Shown here in pieces: positions 36,119-45,042 of a stretch of 64,000 bases of DNA (positions are counted from its first letter, which is position 1; every line of letters begins with the position of its first letter). The position numbers were made by a program, and so were the translations under genes. The notes below the pieces were generated by a model. It was given only the letters and a program-made list of their open reading frames with translations. It was not told where the DNA came from and searched no databases. The stretch is from Halocatena marina. GTDB taxonomy: Archaea; Halobacteriota; Halobacteria; Halobacteriales; Haloarculaceae. Location: assembly GCF_025913575.1 (NCBI RefSeq), contig NZ_CP109785.1, forward strand, positions 310,001 through 374,000, written 5' to 3'.

Positions 36119-37114
36119 ATGATACGGATAGAACTCGACCGGATTCACCTCGAACTGCTGTTGCTCGCGGGCTTGTTCGCTACGTTTTCCGGAGTGGTTT
36201 TCCAGCCGGAAATGCAGAACGGCATGAACATGACACCGCTTGCGGCATTTGGAGGTGTTGGAATCGTTGGTCTGGGCGTGCTCGTCCACCGACGAATCTC
36301 CACCGGCCAGGCAGATAGCCGTAGTCGTGTGCGTGCGATGGTTTGGTTTGCCCTCTTTGGTGCAACCTTCGGGGCCGTGATCTCTTCGGTCATCGTCGGT
36401 ACACCACAATCGATTGCGCTGGCTTCAGTCGGCGCGGGCGCTATGTTCTCGGCACTTGGGACGCAGTTCGGTATCGTCATCAAGAGTCGAGAAGAGGCCG
36501 CAAAAGAGGCCGTCGAGGCTATTCTCGACGAAAAAAATGTCTTCGTAACACCAGACCAGCTGTGGTCCAACGGAAACACCACAAGTAGAGTGCACGAACC
36601 GAATAAACGATCGGATACGATCGGATACGAATCAGAATTTAACGTCGGAGCTGAAATGAAAACAGAGACGGAAACAGCGTTCGAACCTGAACCTGAGTCT
36701 GAACCTGAACCTGAATCTAAATCAGAATCTGAGTCTGAATCTGAACTTGAAGTTGAGTCTGAGTCTGAATCTGAACTTGAAGTTGAGTCTGAGTCTGAAT
36801 CAGAATCTGAGACTGAGACGGACGCCGAGACTGATGCTACTGTTGAAGCGACCGTTGAGTCAGAGGCTGCATCTGACGCTGAATCAGAATCAAAATCAGA
36901 CTCTGAATCTGAGTCCGACGTAACTGACGGGGTTGATGAGACCGACGAAAAAGATGATTCCGACGAGGACAGTACGAAGGACGAACAGGAAAACGATACC
37001 ATTGAGCAGACCGACGATCCGGGTTCCGAAAGCTGGAAACAACCCACAACTGACGATACTTCTCCGATCCCCGTCATTAGATCGATTGAATCGAGTGAGT
37101 ATCCCGAAGACTGA
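36119..37114 (+). CDS. membrane protein with long Ser/Glu repeat tail
   Basis: A 331-residue protein. Residues 1-120 hold four hydrophobic segments (for instance ELLLLAGLFATFSGVVF and FALFGATFGAVISSVIVG). A helical stretch EEAAKEAVEAILDEKNVF follows, then about 150 residues made almost only of Ser, Glu, Asp, Pro, Thr and Ala. The tail starts with EPEPESEPEPESKS and includes a 10-residue unit repeated twice perfectly. The tail must be disordered and very negatively charged, cytoplasmic or outside depending on topology. I recognise no family for the membrane part. It may act as a salt-dependent spacer or a binding surface, which is inference only. Confidence 0.72.
   Translation: MIRIELDRIHLELLLLAGLFATFSGVVFQPEMQNGMNMTPLAAFGGVGIVGLGVLVHRRISTGQADSRSRVRAMVWFALFGATFGAVISSVIVGTPQSIALASVGAGAMFSALGTQFGIVIKSREEAAKEAVEAILDEKNVFVTPDQLWSNGNTTSRVHEPNKRSDTIGYESEFNVGAEMKTETETAFEPEPESEPEPESKSESESESELEVESESESELEVESESESESETETDAETDATVEATVESEAASDAESESKSDSESESDVTDGVDETDEKDDSDEDSTKDEQENDTIEQTDDPGSESWKQPTTDDTSPIPVIRSIESSEYPED
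36731..36800 (+). repeat. 30-bp tandem repeat in coding sequence
   Basis: Two perfect adjacent copies of a 30-base unit (36731-36760 and 36761-36790) are followed by the first 10 bases of a third. The unit codes for a 10-residue Ser/Glu/Leu/Val block and keeps the frame. The flanks are imperfect GAATCT/GAGTCT hexamers. Confidence 0.92.
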
Positions 37115-37220
37115 AGTCTGGGCGGTGGTAGCGATCGTTTTCTAGTGTGCTTTGGTGATGAGAGAGATCTAGCTGATCGTTCCGGTTGATGTTTTGTATT
37201 CTCGGATTCTGTTCCAATTC

Positions 37221-37883
37221 ATGGAGTCGGTTGTTCCGAAATTCGTCAGTCAGTTTGCTACCAGCATTGGACCAACTACAGACAGTGTCATCGATGAGAT
37301 GGACGCGTACGCCGACGAGCAGGGATTCCCGACCGTCGGTCCCGATGTCGGTGGTTGGCTCTCACTGTTAGCTCGGATTGTTGGTGCTCAGTCTGTGTTC
37401 GAGTTTGGGTCAGGGTTCGGATATTCAGCGTACTGGTTCGCACGAGAACTTCCATCGGATGGCGAGATTGTACTCACCGAACGCGATCCCGTGAACATCG
37501 AGCGCGCCCGCGAGTATCTTGATCGTGGCGGCTATCTCGACAGAGTGACGATTGAACAGGGCGATGCGATCGAGACGATAGACCGCTATGATGGGCCATT
37601 TGATATCGTTCTTATCGATAACGAGAAACACCGCTACCTCGAGGCGTTCAAGTCTATCAGAGACAAGGTCGCATCTGGTGGACTCATCGTCGCAGACAAC
37701 GCTATGGTTGCTGACTCGATCGATTTCGATGCGCTCACTGATCTTGCCGACGGATACGAAGTCGACACGAACGAAAGTACCCAAGGCATCGCCGACTATC
37801 TCGATGCAGTACGGGATGACTCAGCGTTCGAAACGGCGCTGCTCCCTCTCGGAGAAGGAGTTGCAGTAAGTCACAAGCGATAA
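37221..37883 (+). CDS. O-methyltransferase (class I, family 3-like)
   Basis: A 220-residue SAM-dependent O-methyltransferase. Motif I is VFEFGSGFGYSAYWFA, the acidic loop is LTERDPVNIERAREY, and the catalytic metal region is FDIVLIDNEKHRYLEAF with LIVADNAM, matching the catechol/caffeoyl-CoA O-methyltransferase group. The ATG at 37221 is chosen. A non-ATG start at 37194 would add nine hydrophobic residues. It stands alone upstream of a broken acyl-CoA synthetase. Confidence 0.87.
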   Translation: MESVVPKFVSQFATSIGPTTDSVIDEMDAYADEQGFPTVGPDVGGWLSLLARIVGAQSVFEFGSGFGYSAYWFARELPSDGEIVLTERDPVNIERAREYLDRGGYLDRVTIEQGDAIETIDRYDGPFDIVLIDNEKHRYLEAFKSIRDKVASGGLIVADNAMVADSIDFDALTDLADGYEVDTNESTQGIADYLDAVRDDSAFETALLPLGEGVAVSHKR

Positions 37884-37986
37884 CGATTCTGAGCTGTACT
37901 TTCGGAAACCATGACAACAGTTGGTATCTACCAGACCTAGCGCTGGATATGTCAGGTGGCAACGATCAGACGTTACGTCCATTCCT

Positions 37987-38530
37987 ATGGCGTGCAGAAC
38001 GATCCTAATCGGAGACAGAGATCGTTTCGCGCACTGGAAACGGAATCGTACGGTACTCGTACGGCGAGTATGCAGAGAGAGTTCGACAGCTTGCAAACGC
38101 GCTCGAAGCAATGGAGATCGAAGCTGGCGATCGCGTGGCGACCTTCTGCTGGAACCATCACCGCAATTCGAAGTGTACTTCACCACCGTCTCGATGGGTG
38201 CCCAGTTGCATACGATCAACTCGTTGCTTCCCACAGAGCACATCCAGTACATCATCGAAGACGCGAACGATCGTGCGCTGTTCGTCGATCCCTCGTTCCT
38301 CGATGCGCTCGAACCCGCAGCTCAGATTCCCGCCTTCGATAGCATTGACTGCGTCGTGATGAGCGAGACGGTTCCCGAGACTGGCCTCGATCTCGTGGAC
38401 TACGAGTCGTTTATCGACGCGGTGCAAAGACCGCGACCGGAAATTTCTCAAAAAAGATCTCCGTGAGCGATACACTGACGCCTCGATATTCGATGGAAAA
38501 TTGCCGGAAGAAGCCACACCTGAGGACTGA
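37987..38530 (+). pseudogene. decayed acyl-CoA synthetase (AMP-binding family)
   Basis: Pieces of one acyl-CoA synthetase survive in two reading frames. MACRTIL opens at 37987 in frame 1. From about 38012 frame 2 reads ETEIVSRTGNGIVRYSYGEYAERVRQ and on through EAGDRVATFCWNHHR. Frame 1 then resumes near 38165 with FEVYFTTVSMGAQLHTIN and IQYIIEDANDRALFVDPSFL to about 38430. Frame 2 from 38441 reads KFLKKDLRERYTDASIF and EEATPED then a stop at 38530, the typical C-terminus of the family. So two frameshifts and an internal loss of several hundred codons, covering the AMP-binding core, have destroyed it. An intact acyl-CoA dehydrogenase gene follows. Confidence 0.85.
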
Positions 38531-38681
38531 TCGGGAAATTTTTGATTCTGTTCGTGCTTCCACTATGTCTGGATCCACAACTGTCTCTCCAGAAGATCAT
38601 TCACACACTGATTTCACGGTGCAAACCGGTTGAGCAGTGCTGGTCGTTTAACGCGTTCTGTATCGTCGGGAATTCCACGAG

Positions 38682-38692
38682 TTACTTTATGG
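38682..38692 (+). promoter_or_regulatory. TATA box of the acyl-CoA dehydrogenase gene
   Basis: TTACTTTATGG is centred 28 bases before the ATG at 38715. It shows that the dehydrogenase has its own promoter and does not depend on the broken gene upstream. Confidence 0.6.
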
Positions 38693-38714
38693 ATGCGAGC
38701 AAACGGAACAGACA

Positions 38715-39887
38715 ATGGAGCCGTTAGACGACAGCGTCGTCCCGGAACACGCCCAAGCACCCAAACAGCAGGCTCGGGAGTTCGCGGCGGAGCACATTGC
38801 TCCCGTCGCTGAGGAGTACTTCCGCAGCGGTGAGTATCCGTGGGATATTCTCGAAGCGGGCATGGATGCCGGATTAATCGCCCAAGATATCGGTGAGGAG
38901 TACGGTGGGTCGGGCTTCGATCTGACTCAAGTTCTCGCTATTGCAGAGGAGTTCTATCGTGCCGACGCTGGGATCGGTCTCACGCTATTGCTCGCCTCGT
39001 TCGGCGCGGAAATCGTCGAAGCGCACGGGAGTGAGGAACAAAAAGAGGAGTATCTCCGCCCCGTCGCGGAGAATACACAGATCACGGGGCTTGCCGTCTC
39101 CGAACCAGATCGTGGGAGCGATCTCGCGGGAATGACCACAACTGCCGAGCGTGTCAGTGATGGTGAGAATGCAGACGACGAGTACGTCCTCAATGGCGAG
39201 AAGTTCTGGATTGGTAACGGCGTCGAAGCGGACTGGGTCACTGTCTATGCGAAGACTGGCGACAGCGAAACTAACCGCTACGGCAACTACTCGTTGTTTA
39301 TCGTGCCGACAGATGCATTGGGATACGAAGCCAAGCACATCCCCGAAAAAATGGCCATGCGCGCTTCTAAACAGGCACACATCATTCTCGATGACTGCCG
39401 TATTCCGGCTAAGAATCGCATTGGAGCCGAGGGGGGTGGCTTCTACATGCTCGCGGATTTCTTCAACTTCGGACGAACTGTCGTCGGTGGACAAGGGATC
39501 GGACTGGCGGCAGCAGCAATTGAGGAAGCGTGGGATTTCGTCCACGGCCGCGAGGCGTTCGGCCGAGATGTCAGCGAGTTCCAAGCCGTCCAACACAAGC
39601 TTGCGGACATGCGAATGGAATTTGAAGCCGCTCGCTCGCTTACGTGGCGTGCTGCTCGAAAGGTCGCAGAGAACGACAACGCGGGACTTTGGGCTGCAAT
39701 GGCTAAGACAAAAGCAACCGAAACCGCTACGTTCTGTGCTGAAGAAGGGATGCAACTTCACGGTGGACGGTCGGTCCTCACTGACCGACGGATCGCCCGC
39801 GTCTACCGCGATGTCCGCGTCCCCGTCATCTACGAGGGCGCGAATGAGATTCAACGGAATCTCATATACAATCAATCGAGCTTCTGA
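38715..39887 (+). CDS. acyl-CoA dehydrogenase
   Basis: A 390-residue FAD-dependent acyl-CoA dehydrogenase, which makes the alpha-beta double bond in beta-oxidation or branched-chain acid breakdown and passes electrons to ETF. Flavin and substrate motifs: GLAVSEPDRGSDLAGM, KFWIGNG and the C-terminal MQLHGGRSVLTDRRIARVYRDVRV. The catalytic Glu is in IYEGANEIQRN. Chain-length preference cannot be read. It lies beside the remains of an acyl-CoA synthetase, suggesting a former fatty-acid activation and oxidation unit. Confidence 0.95.
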   Translation: MEPLDDSVVPEHAQAPKQQAREFAAEHIAPVAEEYFRSGEYPWDILEAGMDAGLIAQDIGEEYGGSGFDLTQVLAIAEEFYRADAGIGLTLLLASFGAEIVEAHGSEEQKEEYLRPVAENTQITGLAVSEPDRGSDLAGMTTTAERVSDGENADDEYVLNGEKFWIGNGVEADWVTVYAKTGDSETNRYGNYSLFIVPTDALGYEAKHIPEKMAMRASKQAHIILDDCRIPAKNRIGAEGGGFYMLADFFNFGRTVVGGQGIGLAAAAIEEAWDFVHGREAFGRDVSEFQAVQHKLADMRMEFEAARSLTWRAARKVAENDNAGLWAAMAKTKATETATFCAEEGMQLHGGRSVLTDRRIARVYRDVRVPVIYEGANEIQRNLIYNQSSF

Positions 39888-39966
39888 TCGCGTCTCCGTC
39901 ATCCCTTGGCCGTCTCCGAAGGCTATTACTGGTCAATACCTTTGCTAGCTAAATGTTCCTCTCGGC

Positions 39967-41157
39967 TCAGAATCCTTCTCTCAGAAACGTCTCGCGTTTC
40001 GGGAACAGCTTTGAGAGCGTGCTACCAGCCGACTCTGTGGCATCAACATTTCCGATCCGTATCGCCCGTTCGACCGAGCAGTAGCCAACGGCGATCTGTG
40101 AGAGGGTCGCCACGTCGACAGTCGCATCGGGATTTGCGGTGGTTGGCTCGCACGAGGCGGTACCATCCTCGACGGTTAAGCGAAAGCACCCATCGTTCCA
40201 GTCAGCGAGCGCATCCTTCACGCTGAGCACGACAGATCCACCTGCTGAATACGAGAGATCGGACAACGCCCGTTCGACATCTACGATTCGGATCATCGGT
40301 CCAGGACTAATTTCGATCTCGACGTCTCTGGGATCGTCGACGCAGTCGTGCAACACCGTGCCGTCTGCATCACGAATCGAGACACACTCGACCTGTGAGT
40401 CGTGGTACCGACAGAACCGAATGAGTTCAACGTAGGCTTCGTGATCGACGTATCCGATATCCCAGACGTTCATCGTTCGGTCGTCTTCCTCTTCGATGGC
40501 GTAGACGAGATAGCCGCGAAGCTCACCATCGCGCTCCCAGCCGGACACGTACGGATCGCTTTTCCAGCCTTGAAAGACCCTTTTTCGCCACCATTCTTCT
40601 GTTCGGCGCATAGCGAGGTCGTGATCGTTGCAAGCCTCGTAGACGCGCGCTAGTTCTTCCCAGCGGTCGGTATCGAGATCGACGAACGCACTACCAGACG
40701 GGATATTTACACGGTCAACGAACGAGAGCGCATCCGGGGAACACGTGATTGCGGCTGCCTCATTACACATTCCCCATCCGAACTTCCGATAGAACGAATA
40801 CTCGAACGGCCAGAGGACAGAATAATACTGATCGCGTTTGCGGTACTCTCGAAGCGATTCGAAAAGCAACTGGCGGACGAAACCCTTGCGGCGGTGTTTT
40901 GGTGGTGTCGAAACCGCAGAGACACCAGCGACAGCCCGATACTCACCGCGAATCCGGAGCGTCAACCAGTGATGTGTGACGGTACTGACCAACTCGTCGT
41001 CGTCGTACAACCCTCGACTCTCTCCAACGGTTGCAGGCGCTGGAATGTCCGCGCTCGATTCGATCGGTTCGAACGACTCAGTCGGCCAAAACGCATAGTT
41101 CAAGAGACGATGGAATTCGTTGAGGTCTCCATCGTACACCGGACGATAGTCCTGCAT
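39967..41157 (-). CDS. Eis-like GNAT N-acetyltransferase
   Basis: A 396-residue protein with the layout of the Eis family: two GNAT domains and a C-terminal sterol-carrier-protein-like domain. The acetyl-CoA site is in AVAGVSAVSTPPKHRRKGFVRQLLFES, with the R-R-K-G pyrophosphate loop, followed by FEYSFYRKFGWGMCNEAA. The C-terminal part (SVKDALADWNDGCFRLTVED) is SCP2-like, and the chain ends at a free C-terminal carboxylate (REGF), which in Eis enters the active site. Bacterial Eis acetylates aminoglycosides and other amines. The archaeal substrate is unknown. The start at 41157 (MQDYRPV) fits the family N-terminus better than 41196. Confidence 0.87.
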   Translation of the reverse strand: MQDYRPVYDGDLNEFHRLLNYAFWPTESFEPIESSADIPAPATVGESRGLYDDDELVSTVTHHWLTLRIRGEYRAVAGVSAVSTPPKHRRKGFVRQLLFESLREYRKRDQYYSVLWPFEYSFYRKFGWGMCNEAAAITCSPDALSFVDRVNIPSGSAFVDLDTDRWEELARVYEACNDHDLAMRRTEEWWRKRVFQGWKSDPYVSGWERDGELRGYLVYAIEEEDDRTMNVWDIGYVDHEAYVELIRFCRYHDSQVECVSIRDADGTVLHDCVDDPRDVEIEISPGPMIRIVDVERALSDLSYSAGGSVVLSVKDALADWNDGCFRLTVEDGTASCEPTTANPDATVDVATLSQIAVGYCSVERAIRIGNVDATESAGSTLSKLFPKRETFLREGF

Positions 41158-41346
41158 ACCCGACCCTCCTGGCCGAACCACATAACTCCCTGCCAAGGTG
41201 TGATCTATGGTGACAATCGTTAGATGCGTATTCGAGCAGTCAGCTCAAAATCCTCGTCAAAGAACAAACACAGAACGGTGACCGAGAGTAGAACTGTTCC
41301 CGTTGTGGTGACTAGGTTCGGTCCTTACTTGGGGCCACACTATGGA

Positions 41347-41712
41347 TTATGCGAGGTCGCTCTCACCAGCAAGGAGTGCATAGCGTTCGAGCGTGGTTTC
41401 AAGTCTGTCTCCACCCTCGGTTCCTTTCTGCTCTGATTCGTACGCGACCCACTGTCTCGTCCCCTTGTGGTGTGTGTAGCTGTACATGTGGTATTCGATT
41501 GGGGTTTCTAATACGAGATCTACGATGGTGTCCGCAGGCACCGGTTCGTTCGTAGCAGTGCTGATTTCGCGCTCCCGAGTCATTCCCCACACGCCGAACA
41601 CTGTCTCATCGATGGGTATCGAGTCGAGTGCTTCGGTTGGATCATGTTCGGGACGGATTTCTGATTCCACCAGTGGCTCGTTGGGCCACTCATCCACTGG
41701 CCTAGGCGACAT
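41347..41712 (-). CDS. uncharacterised acidic protein
   Basis: A 121-residue acidic protein (or 124 residues from the in-frame ATG at 41721). It has no membrane segment or recognisable motif. The middle part (ETVFGVWGMTREREISTATNEPV and VLETPIEYHMYSYTHHKGTRQWV) looks beta-rich. It stands alone with AT-rich DNA upstream. Composition supports a real haloarchaeal gene, but the function is unknown. Confidence 0.6.
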   Translation of the reverse strand: MSPRPVDEWPNEPLVESEIRPEHDPTEALDSIPIDETVFGVWGMTREREISTATNEPVPADTIVDLVLETPIEYHMYSYTHHKGTRQWVAYESEQKGTEGGDRLETTLERYALLAGESDLA

Positions 41713-41721
41713 GGTGTTCAC

Positions 41722-42088
41722 ATTTGCACTCCATTATATTCATTCTTTTCCTAAAGAAATATATATTGAGGTTGATGGCTGCGTATCGACTTTGGAGATC
41801 GGCATCGACTCCAAACACTTACCCAGTGGCTATCGACCACTCTGTCACGCCAGCAATAGATAATATTCTTATACTTACTATTTGATTTAAGACGAATTAG
41901 TTTATACTAGAATTGATATACTTACGGTAGGAATGTTGCGCTATTTCCCATGATTGATTGAGTTAGTATCCCTTATGTCTCATGATAGTCCCTTATTCAT
42001 CATAATCGATGTATGCTAACGTATGGTAAACCCTTTAGTCAACACGGTTCGTTTTGGGAGACACAGGCCTATTTGGCCATGATTTCGC
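41722..42088. other. AT-rich intergenic stretch upstream of the 2-oxoacid oxidoreductase
   Basis: About 370 bases with no supported gene. The DNA is clearly AT-richer than the flanks (41850-42000 in particular) and must hold the promoters of both divergent units. No clear inverted repeat was found. Confidence 0.5.
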
Positions 42089-44002
42089 ATGACAAATGAT
42101 GAGTTACTCTGGCGGATTGCAGGTGGGTCCGGTGACGGGATCGACTCAACCAGCCAGAATTTCGCAAAGGCGCTAATGCGCTCTGGTTTTAACGTCTTCA
42201 CGCATCGCCATTATCCGTCTCGGATTCGTGGTGGTCACACATATGTCGAGATTCGGGCAGCACCGTACGATGTGCAGTCTCGGGGTGATGGCTACAATTT
42301 CCTCCTTGCGCTGGGTGACAGCTTCGCCCGTAATCCCCAAGAGGGTGCGTACTACGGGGTTGAGGAAGTAAAGCCACTCTCTGAAAATCTCGATGAACTC
42401 CGTGAAGGGGGCGTTATCGTCTACGACGAGGGACTTCTCGATGAGGCGGATGTCGCAGATCTCGACGAGCGGGCTGCGGAAAACGACTGGCACGTCTACC
42501 CGCTCGATCTTCGAGGACTCGCTCGTGAGCACGGGCGTGAAGTAATGCGAAACACCGCAGGTGTCGGGGCAACCGCTGCTCTGCTCGGGATGGAACTCGA
42601 CCCCATCGAACAGTTGATGGAAGAGCGGATGAGTGGGGAGATACTGGAGCAGAACCTCGAGATCCTCGAACTGGCAAACGACCAGATGTCCGACACGGAG
42701 TTCACGCACGATCTCCGTATCCCTGACCAAGGCGACCAAGCGGACGAGCAAGACGACCAAGTGCTCGTTTCGGGCAGCACCTCAATCGCGTATGCGGCAC
42801 TCGATGAGGGCTGTCGATTCATTGCTGGCTACCCCATGACACCGTGGACAGACGTGTTCACGATCATGTCCCAGAACCTTCCAGCGTTCGGCGGTATTGC
42901 AGAGCAGGTTGAAGATGAGATTGCCGCCGCGTCGCTCGCAATCGGTGCCTCACACGCTGGTGTCAAAGCCATGTCTGGTTCGTCGGGAGGTGGGTTCGCG
43001 CTCATGTCCGAACCGCTCGGATTGGCAGAGATGGCCGAGACGCCGATCGTGCTCGTTGAAGCAATGCGGGCCGGGCCATCGACGGGAATGCCAACCAAAC
43101 CCGAACAGGGCGACCTCGAACACGTTCTGTACACCAGCCAAGGCGATTCGAATCGTGTCGTCTTCGCACCGGGGAACACAGAGGAGGCATACGAACAGAC
43201 ACGAACAGCGTTCCAGATCGCCTACGACTATCAGATTCCATCGATCGTCGTCTACGACCAGAAGCTCTCTGGTGAGATGACTAACGTCGACGAGTCGTTC
43301 TTCGACCGCGAACCGAATCCATCGCTTGGGTCGGTTCTTACCGAAGAGGAGATCGAAGACGCAGCACACCACGAATCTGGTAAGTTCAACCGGTACCAAC
43401 ACGATCCGGAAAACGGTGTCAGCCCACGCACGATTCCTGGTCAAGAGGACGGACGATTCCTCGTCACCGGCAACGAGCACACTCCACAAGGACACATCTG
43501 TGAGGATCCCGACAACCGGATCGCTCAGATGGATCGTCGGATGCGAAAGCTCGACTCGATTCGCGCAGAACTCGACGAGAGCGAGCAGAGCAACCAGACT
43601 CTCGTTACACCCGGAGAGGACGAGCAGTACCAGTACGGGATCATGACGTTCGGCAGCCAGCAGGGCACCGTCAAGGAAGCTACCGAACGACTGAACGAGC
43701 AGGGATATTCAGTAAAGATGCTCGGCGTGAGCGACCTCATGCCGTACCCAGAAGACGAAGTCACAGCATTCCTCGACTCTGTCGAGCAGTGTATGGTTGT
43801 CGAGATGAACGCCACCGGTCAGTTCCGCGGTCTTACACAGAAAGAACTCGGTGGCTACGGAGACAAGATGACTGGTCTGCTGAAGTACAACGGCAACCCC
43901 TTCGAACCAGCAGAGGTCGTTGAGGGGTTCGAAACGAGTATCAGCGGGGACGTGGACGCCCCCGGTCAGACGACCAAATTCGTCCCTGCAGCAGGTGATT
44001 AA
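42089..44002 (+). CDS. porA: 2-oxoacid:ferredoxin oxidoreductase, fused gamma/alpha subunit (probably pyruvate type)
   Basis: The large subunit of a two-subunit haloarchaeal 2-oxoacid:ferredoxin oxidoreductase, which decarboxylates a 2-oxoacid to its CoA ester and reduces ferredoxin. The protein has 637 residues. The gamma domain (1-~200) begins WRIAGGSGDGIDSTSQNFAKAL and has the SRIRGGHTYVEIR motif. The alpha domain follows after an acidic linker (about 205-225), with GYPMTPWTDVFTIM, SGSSGGGFALMSEPLGLAEM and MPTKPEQGDLEHVLY. From memory the GSGDGIDST start is of the pyruvate rather than 2-oxoglutarate type, but this is not certain. The beta subunit follows after 3 bases. Confidence 0.85.
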   Translation: MTNDELLWRIAGGSGDGIDSTSQNFAKALMRSGFNVFTHRHYPSRIRGGHTYVEIRAAPYDVQSRGDGYNFLLALGDSFARNPQEGAYYGVEEVKPLSENLDELREGGVIVYDEGLLDEADVADLDERAAENDWHVYPLDLRGLAREHGREVMRNTAGVGATAALLGMELDPIEQLMEERMSGEILEQNLEILELANDQMSDTEFTHDLRIPDQGDQADEQDDQVLVSGSTSIAYAALDEGCRFIAGYPMTPWTDVFTIMSQNLPAFGGIAEQVEDEIAAASLAIGASHAGVKAMSGSSGGGFALMSEPLGLAEMAETPIVLVEAMRAGPSTGMPTKPEQGDLEHVLYTSQGDSNRVVFAPGNTEEAYEQTRTAFQIAYDYQIPSIVVYDQKLSGEMTNVDESFFDREPNPSLGSVLTEEEIEDAAHHESGKFNRYQHDPENGVSPRTIPGQEDGRFLVTGNEHTPQGHICEDPDNRIAQMDRRMRKLDSIRAELDESEQSNQTLVTPGEDEQYQYGIMTFGSQQGTVKEATERLNEQGYSVKMLGVSDLMPYPEDEVTAFLDSVEQCMVVEMNATGQFRGLTQKELGGYGDKMTGLLKYNGNPFEPAEVVEGFETSISGDVDAPGQTTKFVPAAGD

Positions 44003-44005
44003 GCA

Positions 44006-44938
44006 ATGAGTGCATTCAGTGCAATCGGCATCGACCGAGAGGTCGATCAGAACGAGTTCACTCCCGGTATCGAACCACAGGCGACGTGGTGTCCGGGATG
44101 TGGTGACTTTGGCGTCCTAAAGGCGCTGAAAGGAGCGATGACTGAGCTGGGGAAAAATCCGGATGAAGTGTTCCTCGTAACGGGGATTGGCTGTTCGGGT
44201 AAGCTCTCCTCGTACTTCGAGAGCTACGGCTACCACTCCATTCACGGTCGTTCGCTACCGATCTCTCGAGCGGCGAAGCTCGCCAATCCAGACCTCGAAG
44301 TCGTGGCCGCTGGCGGTGATGGCGATGGCTACGGTATCGGTGGGAACCACTTCATGCACACCGCACGAGAGAACCACGACATGGTGTACATCGTGTTCAA
44401 CAACGAGATCTTCGGGCTGACCAAAGGACAGACGTCCCCGACAAGCCCGAAGGGTCACAAATCCAAAACGCAACCGCATGGGAGCGCAAAAGATCCCATC
44501 CGGCCGTTGTCGATGTCACTCTCTGCGGGCGCATCCTACATCGCACGAACCGCGGCGGTGAATCCGAGACAAGCAAAAGATATCATTGTCGAAGCGATCG
44601 AACATGACGGCTTCGCACACATCGATTTCCTGACGCAGTGCCCGACGTGGAACAAGGACGCAAAACAGTACGTCCCGTACACTGATGTTCAGGATTCGGA
44701 TGAGTTCGAGCTTGACGTAACTGACCGTCGCAATGCGAGCGAGGTCATGTACGAGGCAGAATCACGCCTCGCCGAGGGCGAAGTTCTTACGGGTCGGTTC
44801 TACCGCGATGACCGTCCTTCCTACGGGCAAGAGAAGCGTCACACGGGCGAAATGCCCGAAGTACCGCTGGCAGAGCGATACTTCAACGACGACTACGAGT
44901 GGGAACGGTCGGCCGATCTCATGGATCGTCACCGCTGA
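44006..44938 (+). CDS. porB: 2-oxoacid:ferredoxin oxidoreductase beta subunit (probably pyruvate type)
   Basis: The thiamine-diphosphate and [4Fe-4S]-binding subunit, 310 residues. The cysteine-containing TWCPGCGDFGVLKAL and VTGIGCSGKLSSYFESYGYHSIHGRSLP are cluster and substrate loops. The ThDP-binding motif is GGDGDGYGIGGNHFMHTARE with FNNEIFGLTKGQTSPTS. A fourth Cys lies in LTQCPTWN. It works with the preceding gene as an alpha-beta unit without separate gamma and delta subunits, the haloarchaeal arrangement. The gene is followed, after about 100 bases, by an Lrp-type regulator on the same strand. Confidence 0.9.
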   Translation: MSAFSAIGIDREVDQNEFTPGIEPQATWCPGCGDFGVLKALKGAMTELGKNPDEVFLVTGIGCSGKLSSYFESYGYHSIHGRSLPISRAAKLANPDLEVVAAGGDGDGYGIGGNHFMHTARENHDMVYIVFNNEIFGLTKGQTSPTSPKGHKSKTQPHGSAKDPIRPLSMSLSAGASYIARTAAVNPRQAKDIIVEAIEHDGFAHIDFLTQCPTWNKDAKQYVPYTDVQDSDEFELDVTDRRNASEVMYEAESRLAEGEVLTGRFYRDDRPSYGQEKRHTGEMPEVPLAERYFNDDYEWERSADLMDRHR

Positions 44939-45011
44939 GCTGGCGTCCTCCACTATCACCCCTTCCTGCGCTTTCAGCGCCACGGTCGGGATGGTTTTTC
45001 CGATTCGGAAG

Positions 45012-45020
45012 GTATTTTTT
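45012..45020 (+). promoter_or_regulatory. TATA box of the second Lrp gene
   Basis: GTATTTTTT is centred 27 bases before the ATG at 45043. The inverted pair ACGAT (45023-45027) and ATCGT (45036-45040) lies between it and the start and could be a self-regulatory site. Confidence 0.45.
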
Positions 45021-45042
45021 CTACGATGCGAAATAATCGTCT

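Noticed and set aside
36731..36800. Possible CRISPR-like array
   Set aside because: The units are directly adjacent without spacers and lie in frame within a coding sequence.
36145..37077. 310-codon open frame on the minus strand opposite the Ser/Glu-repeat protein
   Set aside because: It is the mirror of the repeat: SDSDSD strings arise because the complement of the Ser/Glu hexamers is also open. The plus strand has the normal start, acidic tail and membrane segments.
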